Positions 23,849-34,235 are shown, counted from the stretch's first letter. The stretch: DNA of 64,000 nt from Leyella stercorea DSM 18206 (GCF_000235885.1 NZ_JH379436.1:20007-84006), one strand, 5' to 3'. Notes: generated by a model not told the origin, from the letters alone. Numbers and translations: made by a program.

Positions 23849-24793
23849 TTATACGAGATACTGTGAGCTGATGCTCTCGTTGCTGATAACGCGGCGGATG
23901 GTCTCTGCGAACATGTCCGCAACAGAAAGCTGCTTAACCTTAGCACAACGGTTAGAGTAAGGGATTGAGTCGGTGAAAACAATCTCCTCCAATGCAGAGT
24001 TCTGAACACGCTCAGAAGCAGGACCAGACATTACACAGTGAGAAGCACAAGCACGAACGCTCAGCGCACCAGCCTCCTTCATTACGTCGGCTGCCTTTGT
24101 GATAGTACCTGCTGTGTCTACCATGTCGTCTACGATAATCACGTGCTTGCCCTTAACGTCACCGATAATCTGGATGGTGTCAACAACGTTTGCACGAGCG
24201 CGGGTCTTGTTGCAGAGCACGAGCGGACAACCGAGGTACTTAGCGTAAGTGTTAGCACGCTTAGAACCGCCAACGTCAGGCGAAGCGATAACAAATTCGT
24301 CAGCCTTCAGGTTCAGGCTCTGCAGATAAGGCAGAATAACACCAGAAGCGTAAAGGTGGTCTACCGGTACATCAAAGAAGCCCTGGATCTGGTCAGCATG
24401 CAAGTCCATTGTGATAAGACGATCGATACCTGCAGCGCTCAGAAGGTCGGCAACAAGCTTCGCACCGATGCTAACACGTGGCTTGTCCTTACGGTCCTGA
24501 CGAGCCCAGCCGAAATAAGGAATAACGGCGATGATGTGGCGTGCAGAAGCGCGCTTCGCTGCGTCAATCATAAGGAGCAATTCCATAAGATTGTCTGAAT
24601 TCGGGAATGTGCTCTGAACGAGGAATACGTCGCGACCGCGGATAGACTCCTCGTACGATACTGCGAACTCGCCGTCAGAAAATCTGGTTACTACCAAATT
24701 GCCTAAAGGACAACCCAAACTTGCGCAGATCTTCTCTGCAAGGTATCTCGTGCTTGTACCTGAGAATACCAAAAAAGAGTTTTGTTCACTCAT
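23849..24793 (-). CDS. prs: Ribose-phosphate pyrophosphokinase
   Basis: A 314-residue PRPP synthetase, which makes phosphoribosyl pyrophosphate from ribose 5-phosphate and ATP for nucleotide, His and Trp synthesis. Diagnostic segments: FSDGEFAVSYEESIRGRDVF, PYFGWARQDRKDKPRVSIGAK, the metal site MDLHADQIQGFFDVPVDH, and the PRPP loop VIIVDDMVDTAGTI. Length is standard. It is preceded by the ThiE-like gene with 26 bp between them, so the two are probably cotranscribed. Confidence 0.97.
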   Translation of the reverse strand: MSEQNSFLVFSGTSTRYLAEKICASLGCPLGNLVVTRFSDGEFAVSYEESIRGRDVFLVQSTFPNSDNLMELLLMIDAAKRASARHIIAVIPYFGWARQDRKDKPRVSIGAKLVADLLSAAGIDRLITMDLHADQIQGFFDVPVDHLYASGVILPYLQSLNLKADEFVIASPDVGGSKRANTYAKYLGCPLVLCNKTRARANVVDTIQIIGDVKGKHVIIVDDMVDTAGTITKAADVMKEAGALSVRACASHCVMSGPASERVQNSALEEIVFTDSIPYSNRCAKVKQLSVADMFAETIRRVISNESISSQYLV

Positions 24794-24819
24794 CTTTAAT
24801 TGTTGTTATTTGTTAGGTT

Positions 24820-25428
24820 TTAATATATAAGCTTTCTTAATTTCTCAAAGTAAGTTATGAGTTCTTTGTAATCCATTTGATTGTGGATGTTGAACTTGTT
24901 CCAGAGGTCGCCACGGATAACCACTCCGCCGAAACCAAGGTCGCGTGCTATTTGTATGTTATCAACATTCATTCCACCCAATGCGTACACTCGCTTGTCA
25001 ATCAATCCTTTGTCGGCAGCATCCTCCAATTCGTTCATCGTGAACGTAGAAGGTTCTAATGGCTCTGACTGGCTATTAAAAACGTTACCAAGAAAAATGT
25101 ATGCTGATTGTTTTTTGAGTTCTTTAAGCTGTGTGAGGTCGCGACACGTGCGTCCGACTTTACCTTTATAGCCTTCAGGCACTGGCTCCGCAGCATTATC
25201 AAGATGTATTCCTGCAAGACGATATTCATCCTTTAGGTAGTAATGTCCGTGTACGAATATCTTCTCGTAGGCTTTATCTGGCAGCAACGACAATAGCCGC
25301 TCTGAATAAATAGGCGAAGTCTCTGGCTTATAAAGGTGCAAATTGTCTAACCCAACATCGAAGAGGGCTGCAAGTATTTTGTCTTCTTCCACAAAGAAAG
25401 TGGATTTAGTCATTATTGCTAACTTCAT
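24820..25428 (-). CDS. Thiamine phosphate synthase-like protein
   Basis: A 202-residue TIM-barrel protein of the ThiE/TenI group. ThiE joins the pyrimidine and thiazole moieties of thiamine. Visible support: VHGHYYLKDEYRLAGIHLDN, GKVGRTCRDL, YIFLGNVFNSQSEP and YALGGMNVDNIQIARDLGFGGVVIRG. The last one is the phosphate-binding end of the barrel. Several usual ThiE residues are altered, so TenI-like regulation or another substrate is possible. The ATG at 25428 is chosen because a -7 box (25451-25458) lies inside the longer frame. No other thiamine genes are nearby. Confidence 0.75.
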   Translation of the reverse strand: MKLAIMTKSTFFVEEDKILAALFDVGLDNLHLYKPETSPIYSERLLSLLPDKAYEKIFVHGHYYLKDEYRLAGIHLDNAAEPVPEGYKGKVGRTCRDLTQLKELKKQSAYIFLGNVFNSQSEPLEPSTFTMNELEDAADKGLIDKRVYALGGMNVDNIQIARDLGFGGVVIRGDLWNKFNIHNQMDYKELITYFEKLRKLIY

Positions 25429-25450
25429 AGTCCGTATTCTTAATTTAGTG

Positions 25451-25458
25451 CAAATGTA
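25451..25458 (-). promoter_or_regulatory. -7 box for thiE-like and prs genes
   Basis: Minus-strand TACATTTG, 23 bp before the chosen ATG. Confidence 0.55.
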
Positions 25459-25524
25459 TGAATTTTCTATCAAACAGGCAATTTTATAGCCAACTATTTG
25501 TAACCGAAATGTAATTTGACCGTG

Positions 25525-26253
25525 TTATTCCACGAGTTTTCCGCCTTTCTGCAAGGCGTGCCATACGGAATAGCGTGCTTCGGGGTTCGTTTTCTCTATT
25601 TCTTCAAATATGCGTCTCATCTGTGTACGGTTGGTGTTACGCTCGTGCGGACATGCCTTTTTCTGCTTTACGTATTGGCGGAGTTGAGCATACTGTGCTA
25701 TATCTCTTTCGTGTTCCAAACACAATGGACGAATGATAGTCACAGGCATCTTGTCCATTTGCTTCACGGCTGGCATCGTAGAGAACGAGCCTTGGAAGAA
25801 GGTGTTGAGCATCGCAGTGTGAATAATATCGTCTTGATGATGTCCGAATGCAATCTTATTGAAGCCGTTTTCTTGTGCGAAGCGGAACAAAGCCTTACGT
25901 CTGTGCCACGAACAAAGGAAGCAAACAGGTTTGTCAGAAGGAGTGGTATCGTCGAATGCAGTCTGCACGATGTGCAGCTTCACGCCGTGCTCTTTGGCAA
26001 AAGACTCCAAATAAGATGTGTCTGATTCGTAGCTCACGTTCGCCATGCGCACATGTACGGCTTCTACTTCTATCCGTGGCTTATAAATGCGCTGTCGCTG
26101 TGCAAGCATCTCAAGCAGACAGAGCGAATCTTTACCGCCTGAGAGACCGATAAGTATGCGGTCACCGTCAGAGAGCATAGAGAAGTCTGTTAGAGCTTTC
26201 TGAAAACGCTTGTATAGCGTATGGTATAGAATTTGTTCGGGAGTCTTCGGCAT
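25525..26253 (-). CDS. ttcA: TtcA-like tRNA 2-thiolation ATPase
   Basis: A 242-residue PP-loop ATPase of the TtcA/TtuA family, which adds sulfur to tRNA (2-thiocytidine 32 in TtcA). The ATP loop SGGKDS is at residues 38-43. The pair PVCFLCSWHRRKALF and the GHHQDDIIHTAMLN block are typical, the Cys pair holding an iron-sulfur cluster in characterised members. It is translated after the DUF486 gene, 6 bp apart. The exact target position cannot be told from the sequence. Confidence 0.88.
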   Translation of the reverse strand: MPKTPEQILYHTLYKRFQKALTDFSMLSDGDRILIGLSGGKDSLCLLEMLAQRQRIYKPRIEVEAVHVRMANVSYESDTSYLESFAKEHGVKLHIVQTAFDDTTPSDKPVCFLCSWHRRKALFRFAQENGFNKIAFGHHQDDIIHTAMLNTFFQGSFSTMPAVKQMDKMPVTIIRPLCLEHERDIAQYAQLRQYVKQKKACPHERNTNRTQMRRIFEEIEKTNPEARYSVWHALQKGGKLVE

Positions 26254-26259
26254 GGCTTC

Positions 26260-26640
26260 TTATTTGAAAACAAGATAAACTGCCGCTACGAGGAACACGA
26301 AGGCAAGCAGATGGTTCCATCTGAGCGATTCGCCCTGGAACATTACGTTGGCTATCACGGCAAAGACAATGAGGCTGACGCATTCCTGTACAACCTTCAG
26401 CTGCACAAGTGAGAACGGTCCGCCGTTGCCTTGAAAGCCGATACGATTGGCTGGTACCTGGCAGCAATATTCAAAGAAGGCTATCATCCACGAGAATACG
26501 ATGACGCCTATAAGCGGCCAATGGCTCGACGTGCCAGTCTGCTGTAGCTTGAGATGTCCGTACCAAGCTAAAGTCATGAAGATGTTACTTAATATTAGAA
26601 GTATTATTGTGTAGAATCCTGACATTGTGTTTTCTTTCAA
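26260..26640 (-). CDS. DUF486 small membrane protein (DMT-like)
   Basis: A 126-residue integral membrane protein with four hydrophobic segments and the family marks LSNIFMTLAWYGHLK and CQVPANRIG, followed by FSLVQLKVVQECVSLIVF. DUF486 members resemble half-size drug/metabolite transporters. The substrate is unknown. ATGs lie at codons 1 and 6 and the choice is open, with the shorter start (26625) being closer to family form. It is the first gene of a pair with ttcA. Confidence 0.88.
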   Translation of the reverse strand: MKENTMSGFYTIILLILSNIFMTLAWYGHLKLQQTGTSSHWPLIGVIVFSWMIAFFEYCCQVPANRIGFQGNGGPFSLVQLKVVQECVSLIVFAVIANVMFQGESLRWNHLLAFVFLVAAVYLVFK

Positions 26641-26676
26641 TTGTTATTATCGTAAGTTGTCATTCTTGTCAGAAAT

Positions 26677-26708
26677 AAAGGAGCCGGTTGCTTGTTTCCG
26701 ACTCCTTT
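26677..26708 (-). terminator. Terminator after the NfnAB-like gene
   Basis: AAAGGAGCCGG pairs with CCGACTCCTTT (one G-U) around a 10-nt loop, downstream of the stop at 26756 on the minus strand. Confidence 0.7.
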
Positions 26709-26755
26709 ATTTCGTTCGTTATTTTTCGTTATCTGTTTGTTATCCGTTCATTGTC

Positions 26756-29104
26756 TTATCCTCTGAGCTTCTCATCCATAGACGCAGCCGCTCTTCTGCC
26801 GTCGCCCATAGCAAGGATAACGGTAGCTCCGCCACGAACGATGTCGCCACCTGCGAAAATTTCCGGACGCGAACTCTGCATCTGGTCGTTAACGGCGATA
26901 GTGTTTTTTCTGCCAAGCTCAAGACCTTCGATCGACTTTGGAACAAGTGGGTTTGGAGATACGCCAACTGCAACGATTACCTGGTCGACATCGAGTGTTA
27001 CGGTCTTGCCCTCAACCGGCACCGGTGAGCGGCGTCCGCTTGCGTCAGGCTCTCCAAGTTCCATAACCTGAAGCACGGCTGCCTTCACGGCGCCCTTCTC
27101 GTCAGCGATATATTCTATCGGGTTGTGCAACGTGAGGAAATTGATACCTTCCTCCTTTGCATGCTTCACCTCCTCAAGACGTGCCGGCATCTCTGCCTCA
27201 GAACGACGATATACAAGAGTAACGTCGCCACCCAAGCGCTTAGCAGTACGGCAAGAGTCCATAGCGGTGTTGCCTCCGCCTACAACGAGCACATGCTTAC
27301 CTATATTAAGAGGTGTGTCGGCGAGTGGATTGGCAGCATCCATGAGGTTTACGCGAGTGAGATACTCGTTAGATGACATGATGTTGAGCGAATTCTCGCC
27401 CTTGATGTTCATGAAGTTAGGCAGACCTGCGCCCGAGCCCACGAAGATACCCTTGAAACCTTCAGATTCGAGCTGGTCGACAGTTATCGTCTTTCCAACG
27501 ATGCAGTCGGTCTGGAACTCAACGCCCATCTTCTTGAGGTTCTCTATCTCTACATCAACGATGTGATTAGGCAGACGGAACTCGGGGATGCCATATTTCA
27601 ATACGCCGCCAATCTCGTGCAATGCCTCGAACACATGCACTTCATAACCCTTCTTAGCCATGTCGCCAGCAAAGCTGAGTCCTGAAGGACCGCTACCAAC
27701 TACAGCCACCTTTATACCGTTTTTTGGAGCAAGGTCGGGCAGAGCGATGTTGCCGCTCTCGCGCTCGAAGTCGGCAGCGAAGCGCTCCAGGTAGCCGATA
27801 GCTACAGCCGGTTCGTTCATCTTAAGATGGATACACTTGCTCTCGCATTGCTTCTCCTGCGGACATACACGACCGCAGACAGCAGGCAGAGCAGATGTGC
27901 TCTTAAGAACCTTGGCAGCAGCGAGGAACTGTCCGCGTTCGATGTTCTTGATGAATGAAGGAATATTGATGTTAACCGGGCAGCCTTCTACACAAGCTGG
28001 CTTTCCGCAGTCGAGACAACGATGAGCCTCGCGTACAGCCATCTGCTTTGTCAAGCCTTTGTTTACTTCCTCGGTACGTGTGGTCGCACGATACACGGGG
28101 TCAAGCTCAGGCATTGCTACACGCTCAATAGCCTTGCGTTCTGCAGGCTTCATTGCAGCTCGAAGCTCCTTACGCCATTCAGAATCGCGATTGGTGAGTT
28201 CTTCGATGGTTTCGGTTGTAGGCTCTACATCCATGCAAGTCTCGCAAGTGTGAAGTTCCTCTTGCTTTGCAAAGCCACGCAAATGCTCTTCGTAATGCTC
28301 CATCTCTTCGCGTTCTGCATCGCGGAAAGTGCCCATACGTTTGAACATCTCGTCCCAATCGACAAGCGAACCATCGAACTCCGGTCCGTCGATACATACG
28401 AACTTGGTCTTGCCGCCAATAGAGAGTCGGCAAGCACCACACATGCCCGTGCCGTCAACCATGATAGTATTGAGCGATACCTCAACCGGTACGTTATACT
28501 TCTGTGCCATGAGGCAGCAAAACTTCATCATGATAGGAGGACCAATTGCGAACACCTTGTCCACATGCTCCTCTTGAGTGATGAACTTCTCGATACCTAC
28601 GGTCACAACACCCTTTTCGCCATACGAACCATCGTCGGTCATTATGATGAGTTCGTCAGAACTCTGGCGAATTTCGTTTTCGAGAATAACAAGTTCTTTA
28701 GAACGACCTGCGATAACCGAAAGCACGCGGTTGCCAGCAGCCTTCAATGCACGGATGATAGGAAGCATTGGAGCTACGCCAACGCCACCACCAGCACATA
28801 CTACAGTTCCGAAGTTTTCTATATGGGTAGGGTTGCCGAGCGGTCCTACAACGTCGGTGATGTAGTCGCCCTCGTTAAGATCGCACAGCTTGGTTGATGA
28901 CAATCCAACTTTCTGCACCACAATAGTGATAGTGCCACGCTCAATGCTTGCATCAGCAATAGTAAGAGGCACACGCTCGCCATTCTCGCCAACTCTGACG
29001 ATAATGAAGTTACCAGCCTTACGGCTCTTGGCAATCAATGGCGCTTCGATTTCAAAAAGGAATACCTTTTCAGAAAGTTGCTTTTTAAGGACAATTTTGT
29101 TCAT
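26756..29104 (-). CDS. NfnAB-like fused NADPH oxidoreductase (PyrK-like plus GltD-like)
   Basis: A 782-residue fusion. The first about 280 residues are a ferredoxin-NADP reductase-like module with a [2Fe-2S] site (GMCGACRLSIGGKTKFVC), as in PyrK and NfnA. The rest is a GltD/NfnB-type flavoprotein with Cys-rich segments for two [4Fe-4S] clusters (CLDCGKPACVEGCPVNI and CGRVCPQEKQCESKC), the FAD loop VVGSGPSGLSFAGDMA and the NADPH loop VVGGGNTAMD. Databases often call it glutamate synthase small subunit, but no large subunit gene is present. Known relatives are sulfide dehydrogenase SudAB and the electron-bifurcating NfnAB, which couple NADPH, NADH and ferredoxin pools. The exact role here is inferred. 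Confidence 0.88.
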   Translation of the reverse strand: MNKIVLKKQLSEKVFLFEIEAPLIAKSRKAGNFIIVRVGENGERVPLTIADASIERGTITIVVQKVGLSSTKLCDLNEGDYITDVVGPLGNPTHIENFGTVVCAGGGVGVAPMLPIIRALKAAGNRVLSVIAGRSKELVILENEIRQSSDELIIMTDDGSYGEKGVVTVGIEKFITQEEHVDKVFAIGPPIMMKFCCLMAQKYNVPVEVSLNTIMVDGTGMCGACRLSIGGKTKFVCIDGPEFDGSLVDWDEMFKRMGTFRDAEREEMEHYEEHLRGFAKQEELHTCETCMDVEPTTETIEELTNRDSEWRKELRAAMKPAERKAIERVAMPELDPVYRATTRTEEVNKGLTKQMAVREAHRCLDCGKPACVEGCPVNINIPSFIKNIERGQFLAAAKVLKSTSALPAVCGRVCPQEKQCESKCIHLKMNEPAVAIGYLERFAADFERESGNIALPDLAPKNGIKVAVVGSGPSGLSFAGDMAKKGYEVHVFEALHEIGGVLKYGIPEFRLPNHIVDVEIENLKKMGVEFQTDCIVGKTITVDQLESEGFKGIFVGSGAGLPNFMNIKGENSLNIMSSNEYLTRVNLMDAANPLADTPLNIGKHVLVVGGGNTAMDSCRTAKRLGGDVTLVYRRSEAEMPARLEEVKHAKEEGINFLTLHNPIEYIADEKGAVKAAVLQVMELGEPDASGRRSPVPVEGKTVTLDVDQVIVAVGVSPNPLVPKSIEGLELGRKNTIAVNDQMQSSRPEIFAGGDIVRGGATVILAMGDGRRAAASMDEKLRG

Positions 29105-29254
29105 AGGTAGTAACGGATTAGATTTGTTGATGTTTGCTTTGTAGATGAATTAAAACAAAAATTTGAGAGCTACGACTGCCTGTTGTTATACGTGTAAATA
29201 TCATACGCTTTCGCAACGTGCAAATCTTAACTCTCAAATCTCCGTTGTAATTAA

Positions 29255-30544
29255 TTAAAAGTTCTTATCGTCGAGCATCTCGAAACCGCAGTATGGTACG
29301 AGTACTTTCGGTACACGGATGCCTTCAGGTGTCTGGTTGTTCTCGATGATTGCAGCCACTATACGCGGCAAAGCAAGTGCAGAACCATTGAGAGTGTGGC
29401 AAAGCTCGGTCTTCTTTGTCTCCGAATTGCGATAGCGACAATGCAGACGATTTGCCTGATAGCTCTCGAAGTTAGATACGGAAGAAACCTCAAGCCAACG
29501 CTTCTGTGCGGCGCTCCATACCTCGAAGTCGTAGCAGATGGCAGATGTGAAGCTCATGTCACCACCGCAAAGACGCAGGATGTGGTAGGGGAGTTCGAGC
29601 TTCTTAAGCAGGCCCTCTACATGGTCGAGCATCTCGTTGAGCGACTGGTATGAATGCTCAGGCTTGTCGATGCGTACAATCTCTACCTTGTCGAATTGAT
29701 GCAGACGGTTCAGACCGCGAACGTCCTTGCCGTAAGATCCAGCCTCACGACGGAAGCAAGCTGAGTAAGCGCAACGCTTGATAGGCAGATCTTTCTCGTC
29801 GAGTATCTCGTCGCGGAAGATGTTTGTTACTGGCACCTCGGCTGTAGGGATAAGGTAGAGGTTGTCGAGCTGGCACTGGTACATCTGAGCCTCCTTATCA
29901 GGAAGCTGACCGGTACCGTAACCAGAAGCCTCGTTCACAACGTAAGGAGGCTGTACCTCAAGGTAGCCACTCTTGCGAGCTTCATCAAGGAAGAACGCCT
30001 CAAGAGCACGCTGCAAGCGAGCCATCTTGCCTACATAGATAGGGAAGCCGGCACCTGTAATCTTAACGCCCAAATCAAAGTCGATAAGATTGAACTTTTT
30101 GCAAAGATCCCAGTGGCACATAGCGTCCTCCGGGAGATTCGGCATTTCACCACCTTCCTTAACGACAACATTGTCGCTTGCGTCCTTGCCTTCCGGAACA
30201 TCATCGTTCGGAATGTTAGGAATAGTGCAAAGCTTAGCCACGAGGTCTTTCTCTGTCTGTGCCTTTGTTTCTTCAAGCTGTTTGTTCACTTCTTTAAGAG
30301 AAGCTACTTTTTTCTTTATTTCTTCAGCCTCTTCTTTGCTGCCCTGTTTCATAAGAGTACCGATTTGGGCTGCCATCTTCTTTGCTTCTGCAAGGTTCGA
30401 GTCAAGTTCCTGCTGTGTCTCGCGACGACGCTTGTCGATTGCGAGCACTTCGTTAATGGCTTCCTCAGCACCCTTGAAGTGCTTCTTGTTCAAACCGCGG
30501 ATAACACGTTCTGTTTCCTCACTGATGAGTTTAAGTGTAAGCAT
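29255..30544 (-). CDS. serS: Serine-tRNA ligase
   Basis: A 429-residue class II synthetase that charges tRNA-Ser. The N-terminal coiled-coil arm (about 30-110, Lys/Glu/Gln-rich) binds the tRNA. The core shows motif 2 in FRREAGSYGKDVRGLNRLHQF and motif 3 as LNGSALALPRIVAAIIEN. LIPTAEVPVTNIF is the Ser-binding stretch. Length is standard. A -7 box lies at 30591-30598. It is separate from the oxidoreductase gene downstream (150-bp gap). Confidence 0.97.
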   Translation of the reverse strand: MLTLKLISEETERVIRGLNKKHFKGAEEAINEVLAIDKRRRETQQELDSNLAEAKKMAAQIGTLMKQGSKEEAEEIKKKVASLKEVNKQLEETKAQTEKDLVAKLCTIPNIPNDDVPEGKDASDNVVVKEGGEMPNLPEDAMCHWDLCKKFNLIDFDLGVKITGAGFPIYVGKMARLQRALEAFFLDEARKSGYLEVQPPYVVNEASGYGTGQLPDKEAQMYQCQLDNLYLIPTAEVPVTNIFRDEILDEKDLPIKRCAYSACFRREAGSYGKDVRGLNRLHQFDKVEIVRIDKPEHSYQSLNEMLDHVEGLLKKLELPYHILRLCGGDMSFTSAICYDFEVWSAAQKRWLEVSSVSNFESYQANRLHCRYRNSETKKTELCHTLNGSALALPRIVAAIIENNQTPEGIRVPKVLVPYCGFEMLDDKNF

Positions 30545-30590
30545 ATCTGAAATATTAATTATAAAATTCTTCGTTATCTTATTCGAGATA

Positions 30591-30598
30591 CAAAATTA
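30591..30598 (-). promoter_or_regulatory. serS promoter -7 box
   Basis: Minus-strand TAATTTTG, 46 bp before the ATG. Confidence 0.5.
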
Positions 30599-30683
30599 CA
30601 TAAAAAATATTTCTTACGGCATAAAAACTAATAAAAAACTAAGAATTTATTAGTGTACGGAAGGGTAGTAATGTATAAAAAGC

Positions 30684-30723
30684 ATTAATCCCAATCCTCA
30701 AGTGTATGAGGATTGGGATTAAT
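30684..30723 (-). terminator. rplU-rpmA terminator
   Basis: ATTAATCCCAATCCTCA pairs perfectly with TGAGGATTGGGATTAAT (17 bp, 6-nt loop). It lies 31 bp after the rpmA stop. Confidence 0.85.
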
Positions 30724-30754
30724 ATGTTTGTTTGGAATAGTTTTTTTATTAAAT

Positions 30755-31018
30755 TTAAGCCTCTGCTTCAGGTATTACAGACACAGTGCTCTTGTCCTTG
30801 CGACCCTTGCGGAAGTTAACGACGCCGTCAACCAATGCATAGAGTGTGTCATCCTTACCAATACCTACGTTCAGGCCCGGGTTGTGCTTTGTACCGCGCT
30901 GGCGAACGATGATGTTGCCTGCGATGCACTTCTGGCCACCCCAGATTTTAACGCCTAATCTTTGAGAAGCTGATTCACGTCCGTTCTTAGAACTACCTAC
31001 ACCTTTCTTATGTGCCAT
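30755..31018 (-). CDS. rpmA: 50S ribosomal protein L27
   Basis: An 87-residue L27 protein of the large ribosomal subunit, whose N-terminus reaches the peptidyl transferase centre. It starts directly with [16 protein letters not shown], so it has no cleaved N-terminal extension of the Firmicutes type. [21 protein letters not shown] matches the core. It is 18 bp after rplU. Confidence 0.98.
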   Translation of the reverse strand: MAHKKGVGSSKNGRESASQRLGVKIWGGQKCIAGNIIVRQRGTKHNPGLNVGIGKDDTLYALVDGVVNFRKGRKDKSTVSVIPEAEA

Positions 31019-31036
31019 TTCTTGTTCCTCCTAAAT

Positions 31037-31354
31037 TTAAGCGATTACTTCTTTGATTGCAACTTCTGTGAACTGTGCGCGGTGACCATTCTTCTTGCGA
31101 TAGTCCTTGCGGCGCTTCATCTTGAATACGATGACCTTGTCACCCTTTACAAGAGGATTTACAACTTCACATACAACTTTAGCACCTTCTACGGCAGGTG
31201 CACCTACCTGTACTGAACCTTCTTTGTCAACAAGCAGTACCTTGTTGAATTCAACAGTCTGGCCTTCCTGAGCGTCCTTGATGTGGTGAACGAAGAGCTT
31301 CTTGCCCTGCTCAGCCTTGAACTGCTGACCGTTAATCTCTACGATTGCGTACAT
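31037..31354 (-). CDS. rplU: 50S ribosomal protein L21
   Basis: A 105-residue L21 protein. [20 protein letters not shown] is the family start, and the C-terminal [16 protein letters not shown] matches. It is the first gene of the rplU-rpmA operon, with a promoter at 31442-31449 and a leader of about 80 nt that might be a site of autoregulation, although no known leader motif was recognised. Confidence 0.98.
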   Translation of the reverse strand: MYAIVEINGQQFKAEQGKKLFVHHIKDAQEGQTVEFNKVLLVDKEGSVQVGAPAVEGAKVVCEVVNPLVKGDKVIVFKMKRRKDYRKKNGHRAQFTEVAIKEVIA

Positions 31355-31441
31355 TTATTTATTTATATAAACGGGTTTTTCCGCAAGGCGTGCAAGCATC
31401 GTGCCGCAACTTCTTTGAGCCTTTACGGACTAAATCGGCTG

Positions 31442-31449
31442 CAAAGATA
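31442..31449 (-). promoter_or_regulatory. rplU promoter -7 box
   Basis: Minus-strand TATCTTTG followed by GC, a strong TAnnTTTG match. The 325-bp gap 31355-31679 otherwise holds an AT-rich stretch and the GTCTACTCGTC copies at 31618-31660. Confidence 0.7.
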
Positions 31450-31617
31450 CAAATTATTTATATTATTAAGTGTGTTAGGTAATGGAAAATTTAAAAAGTT
31501 TAACAGATTGAATGTCTAATTAACGGAGTTTTCTATAAATTGGGTCATTAAATGCAAAACGAGCAGACAGATAAAGGTTTGTATAGCATCATAGTAACGC
31601 TACGAAAACGTTTATTC

Positions 31618-31660
31618 GTCTACTCGTCTTCTTATTTATTTGTCAACGAGTCTACTCGTC
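31618..31660. repeat. GTCTACTCGTC direct repeat
   Basis: GTCTACTCGTC occurs at 31618-31628 and again at 31650-31660. TTGTCAAC lies between them. Similar strings recur between genes in other Bacteroidetes genomes in my experience, and the function is unknown. Confidence 0.45.
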
Positions 31661-31679
31661 AACTTGAATTATAAATCAA

Positions 31680-34235
31680 TTAGTCAAGCCACTTAACATA
31701 GCAGAAGTCCTCACGATGAACAAGGTTCTCGTTCTTCGGGTACATACGTACGCAGCTCTTGAATGCACCAGCTACGTCAGGCTCAAATGTAGCCTCGAAT
31801 GTGTAGTTGTTGCCATCACGGCCTACCATCTTGAATTCGCGCTTGCTGAAGATGTGGTCCTCTCCGTTCTTGTCTGTCTTGATAGAAACAAGCTCAAGAC
31901 CAACAGCATCGTTCAAACCCTGCTCGTCGATAACGTAGCGAAGAGTGTACTTCTTGCCAGTCTCGGCAGCATAGAGCATAGAATCATCCTTGCTTACTAT
32001 GCGAATAGAGTCCCAACGCTCTGCAACTGTCTCCTTCCAAGTAGCGAGCTCTTTGGCAAGGCGATTATTGTCGGCAGCGAGCTTTTTGAAGTTTGCAGCC
32101 TCCTTGTTGTAGAACTTTTCATAGTAGTCGTCAAGCTGACGCTTCATTGTATAGTGAGGAGCGATAGTTGCGATAGAGTTCTTGATTGTCTTTATCCAAC
32201 CCTCGCTGAAGCCCTGCTCGTTGCGGTTGTAGTAGAGCGGCAGAATCTCATTCTCAAGCAGTGAGTAGATGGTAGCTGCGTCGAGCTGATCCTGATAACC
32301 CTGATTCTGGTATGTACGCTCCTGCTTGAGAGCCCAACCTGCACCCTCGCGATAGCCTTCAACCCACCAGCCGTCGAGAACTGAGAGGTTTACAACACCG
32401 TTCATCTCAGCCTTCTCGCCAGATGTACCAGAAGCCTCGAGCGGACGTGTCGGAGTGTTCATCCAGATATCAACGCCTGATACGAGGCGACGAGCGAGTT
32501 GCATGTCGTAGTCTTCGAGGAAGATGATCTTACCGAGGAACTCAGGACGCTGGCTGATCTCGAAGATCTTCTTAATCAAGCCCTGGCCAGCACCGTCAGC
32601 CGGGTGTGCCTTACCTGAGAAGATGAACTTAACCGGACGCTCCGGGTTGTTCACGATCTTAGAAAGACGTTCCAAATCGGTGAAGAGGAGGTGAGCACGC
32701 TTGTATGTAGCAAAGCGACGGCAGAAGCCGATGTAAAGAGCGTTCGGTGTGATACTGTCAAGAAGGGCAACAACACGTGAAGGATCGCCCTGGTTCTTCA
32801 ACCATGTAGCAGCGAACTTCTCGCGGATATAGTTGACGAGCTTCTTCTTGAGTGCCATACGTGTCTCCCAGATTTCTGCGTCAGGCACATTGTAGATAGC
32901 GTGCCACAGGCTTTCGTTGCTCTGGTCGTAAATGTAGTTCTTGTCGAAATACTTAGCGTATACTTTGCGCCACTCTGTAGCTGTCCATGTCGGGAAGTGA
33001 ACACCATTTGTTACGTAGCCTACGTGGCTCTCCTCCGGATAGTAACCCTTCCAGATTGGAGCGAACATGCGTTGGCTTACCCAACCGTGAAGTTTACTTA
33101 CGCCGTTAACCTCTTGGCAGGTGTTACAAGCGAATACAGACATACAGAAGCGCTCTGAGTGATCCTCAGGATTGTTGCGACCCATGCCGATGAACTCGTC
33201 CCATGTGATGCCGAGCATCTGAGGATAACCGCCCATATACTTGCCGAAGAGTGATTCGTCGAAGTAGTCGTGACCGGCCGGTACTGGAGTATGAACAGTA
33301 TAGAGTGAAGAAGCACGAACGAGTTCAAGAGCCTCGTTGAACGACAGACCTTCCTTGATGTAGTCAATAAGACGCTGGAGGTTGCAGAGTGCTGCGTGAC
33401 CCTCGTTGCAATGATAGATATCTTTCTTAATACCGAGCTTCTTGAGTGTGAGGATACCACCGATGCCGAGGAGAATCTCCTGCTTCAGGCGGTTTTCGTT
33501 ATCACCACCATATAGAGCGTGTGTGATAGGGCGGTCGAACTCTGAGTTCAAATCGTTATCTGTATCGAGTAAGTAGAGCTTGATGCGACCTACGTTCATT
33601 ACCCATACATATGCATGTACCTGATAGTTCATGTAGGGAACATCAACAACCATAGGCTGACCATCCTCGTCGAGCACACGCTCTACTGGGAGTGAGTTGA
33701 AGTTCTGTGCATCGTACTTTGCAATCTGCTGACCATCCATTGAGAGGGTCTGCTTGAAGTAGCCATAACGATAAAGAAAGCCGACACCACACATATTTAC
33801 GTTAGAGTCAGAAGCCTCCTTCATATAGTCACCTGCGAGCATACCAAGACCACCAGAGTAAATCTTTACAACCTGATTGATACCATACTCCATACAGAAA
33901 TAAGCCACAGAAGGACGTGTTGCGTCTGGCTTCACATCCATATACTCGCGGAACTTCTTGTATACCTGTTTTACCGATTCCATGATTGCCTTATCCTTCA
34001 CGATAGCCTCCTTGCGCTCATAGCTAAGGCGGTCGAGAAGCATTACAGGGTTGTGTCCAACCTCTTCATAGAGATCGCTGTCAAGGCTTTTCCACATGTT
34101 GCGAGCCTCGTAGTTCCACGCCCACCACATGTTGTGTGCGAGTTCATCAAGACACTTCAACTCTGAAGGAAGTGTAGACTTGATGGTTACCTCCTTCCAC
34201 TGAGGAGTATTAGCATAGTCTGCTTTGATTTTCAT
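31680..34235 (-). CDS. glgP: Alpha-glucan (glycogen) phosphorylase
   Basis: An 851-residue GT35 phosphorylase that releases glucose 1-phosphate from glycogen. Its sequence fits the short bacterial alpha-glucan phosphorylase type: [29 protein letters not shown] near residue 115 (in pieces), [39 protein letters not shown], and the PLP-lysine region [20 protein letters not shown]. The C-terminal 100 residues form a beta-rich extension ([19 protein letters not shown]). It follows the synthase gene by 46 bp, so synthesis and breakdown of glycogen are coupled in one operon. Confidence 0.94.
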   Translation of the reverse strand: MKIKADYANTPQWKEVTIKSTLPSELKCLDELAHNMWWAWNYEARNMWKSLDSDLYEEVGHNPVMLLDRLSYERKEAIVKDKAIMESVKQVYKKFREYMDVKPDATRPSVAYFCMEYGINQVVKIYSGGLGMLAGDYMKEASDSNVNMCGVGFLYRYGYFKQTLSMDGQQIAKYDAQNFNSLPVERVLDEDGQPMVVDVPYMNYQVHAYVWVMNVGRIKLYLLDTDNDLNSEFDRPITHALYGGDNENRLKQEILLGIGGILTLKKLGIKKDIYHCNEGHAALCNLQRLIDYIKEGLSFNEALELVRASSLYTVHTPVPAGHDYFDESLFGKYMGGYPQMLGITWDEFIGMGRNNPEDHSERFCMSVFACNTCQEVNGVSKLHGWVSQRMFAPIWKGYYPEESHVGYVTNGVHFPTWTATEWRKVYAKYFDKNYIYDQSNESLWHAIYNVPDAEIWETRMALKKKLVNYIREKFAATWLKNQGDPSRVVALLDSITPNALYIGFCRRFATYKRAHLLFTDLERLSKIVNNPERPVKFIFSGKAHPADGAGQGLIKKIFEISQRPEFLGKIIFLEDYDMQLARRLVSGVDIWMNTPTRPLEASGTSGEKAEMNGVVNLSVLDGWWVEGYREGAGWALKQERTYQNQGYQDQLDAATIYSLLENEILPLYYNRNEQGFSEGWIKTIKNSIATIAPHYTMKRQLDDYYEKFYNKEAANFKKLAADNNRLAKELATWKETVAERWDSIRIVSKDDSMLYAAETGKKYTLRYVIDEQGLNDAVGLELVSIKTDKNGEDHIFSKREFKMVGRDGNNYTFEATFEPDVAGAFKSCVRMYPKNENLVHREDFCYVKWLD

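Noticed and set aside
26756..29104. Reading the fused oxidoreductase as glutamate synthase small subunit
   Set aside because: There is no large subunit gene nearby, and the N-terminal PyrK/NfnA-like module with a [2Fe-2S] site fits SudAB/NfnAB-type enzymes better.
29161..29239. Inverted repeat ATTTGAGAG ... CTCTCAAAT between serS and the oxidoreductase gene
   Set aside because: Nine base pairs separated by 61 bp is too weak to call a terminator or regulatory site.
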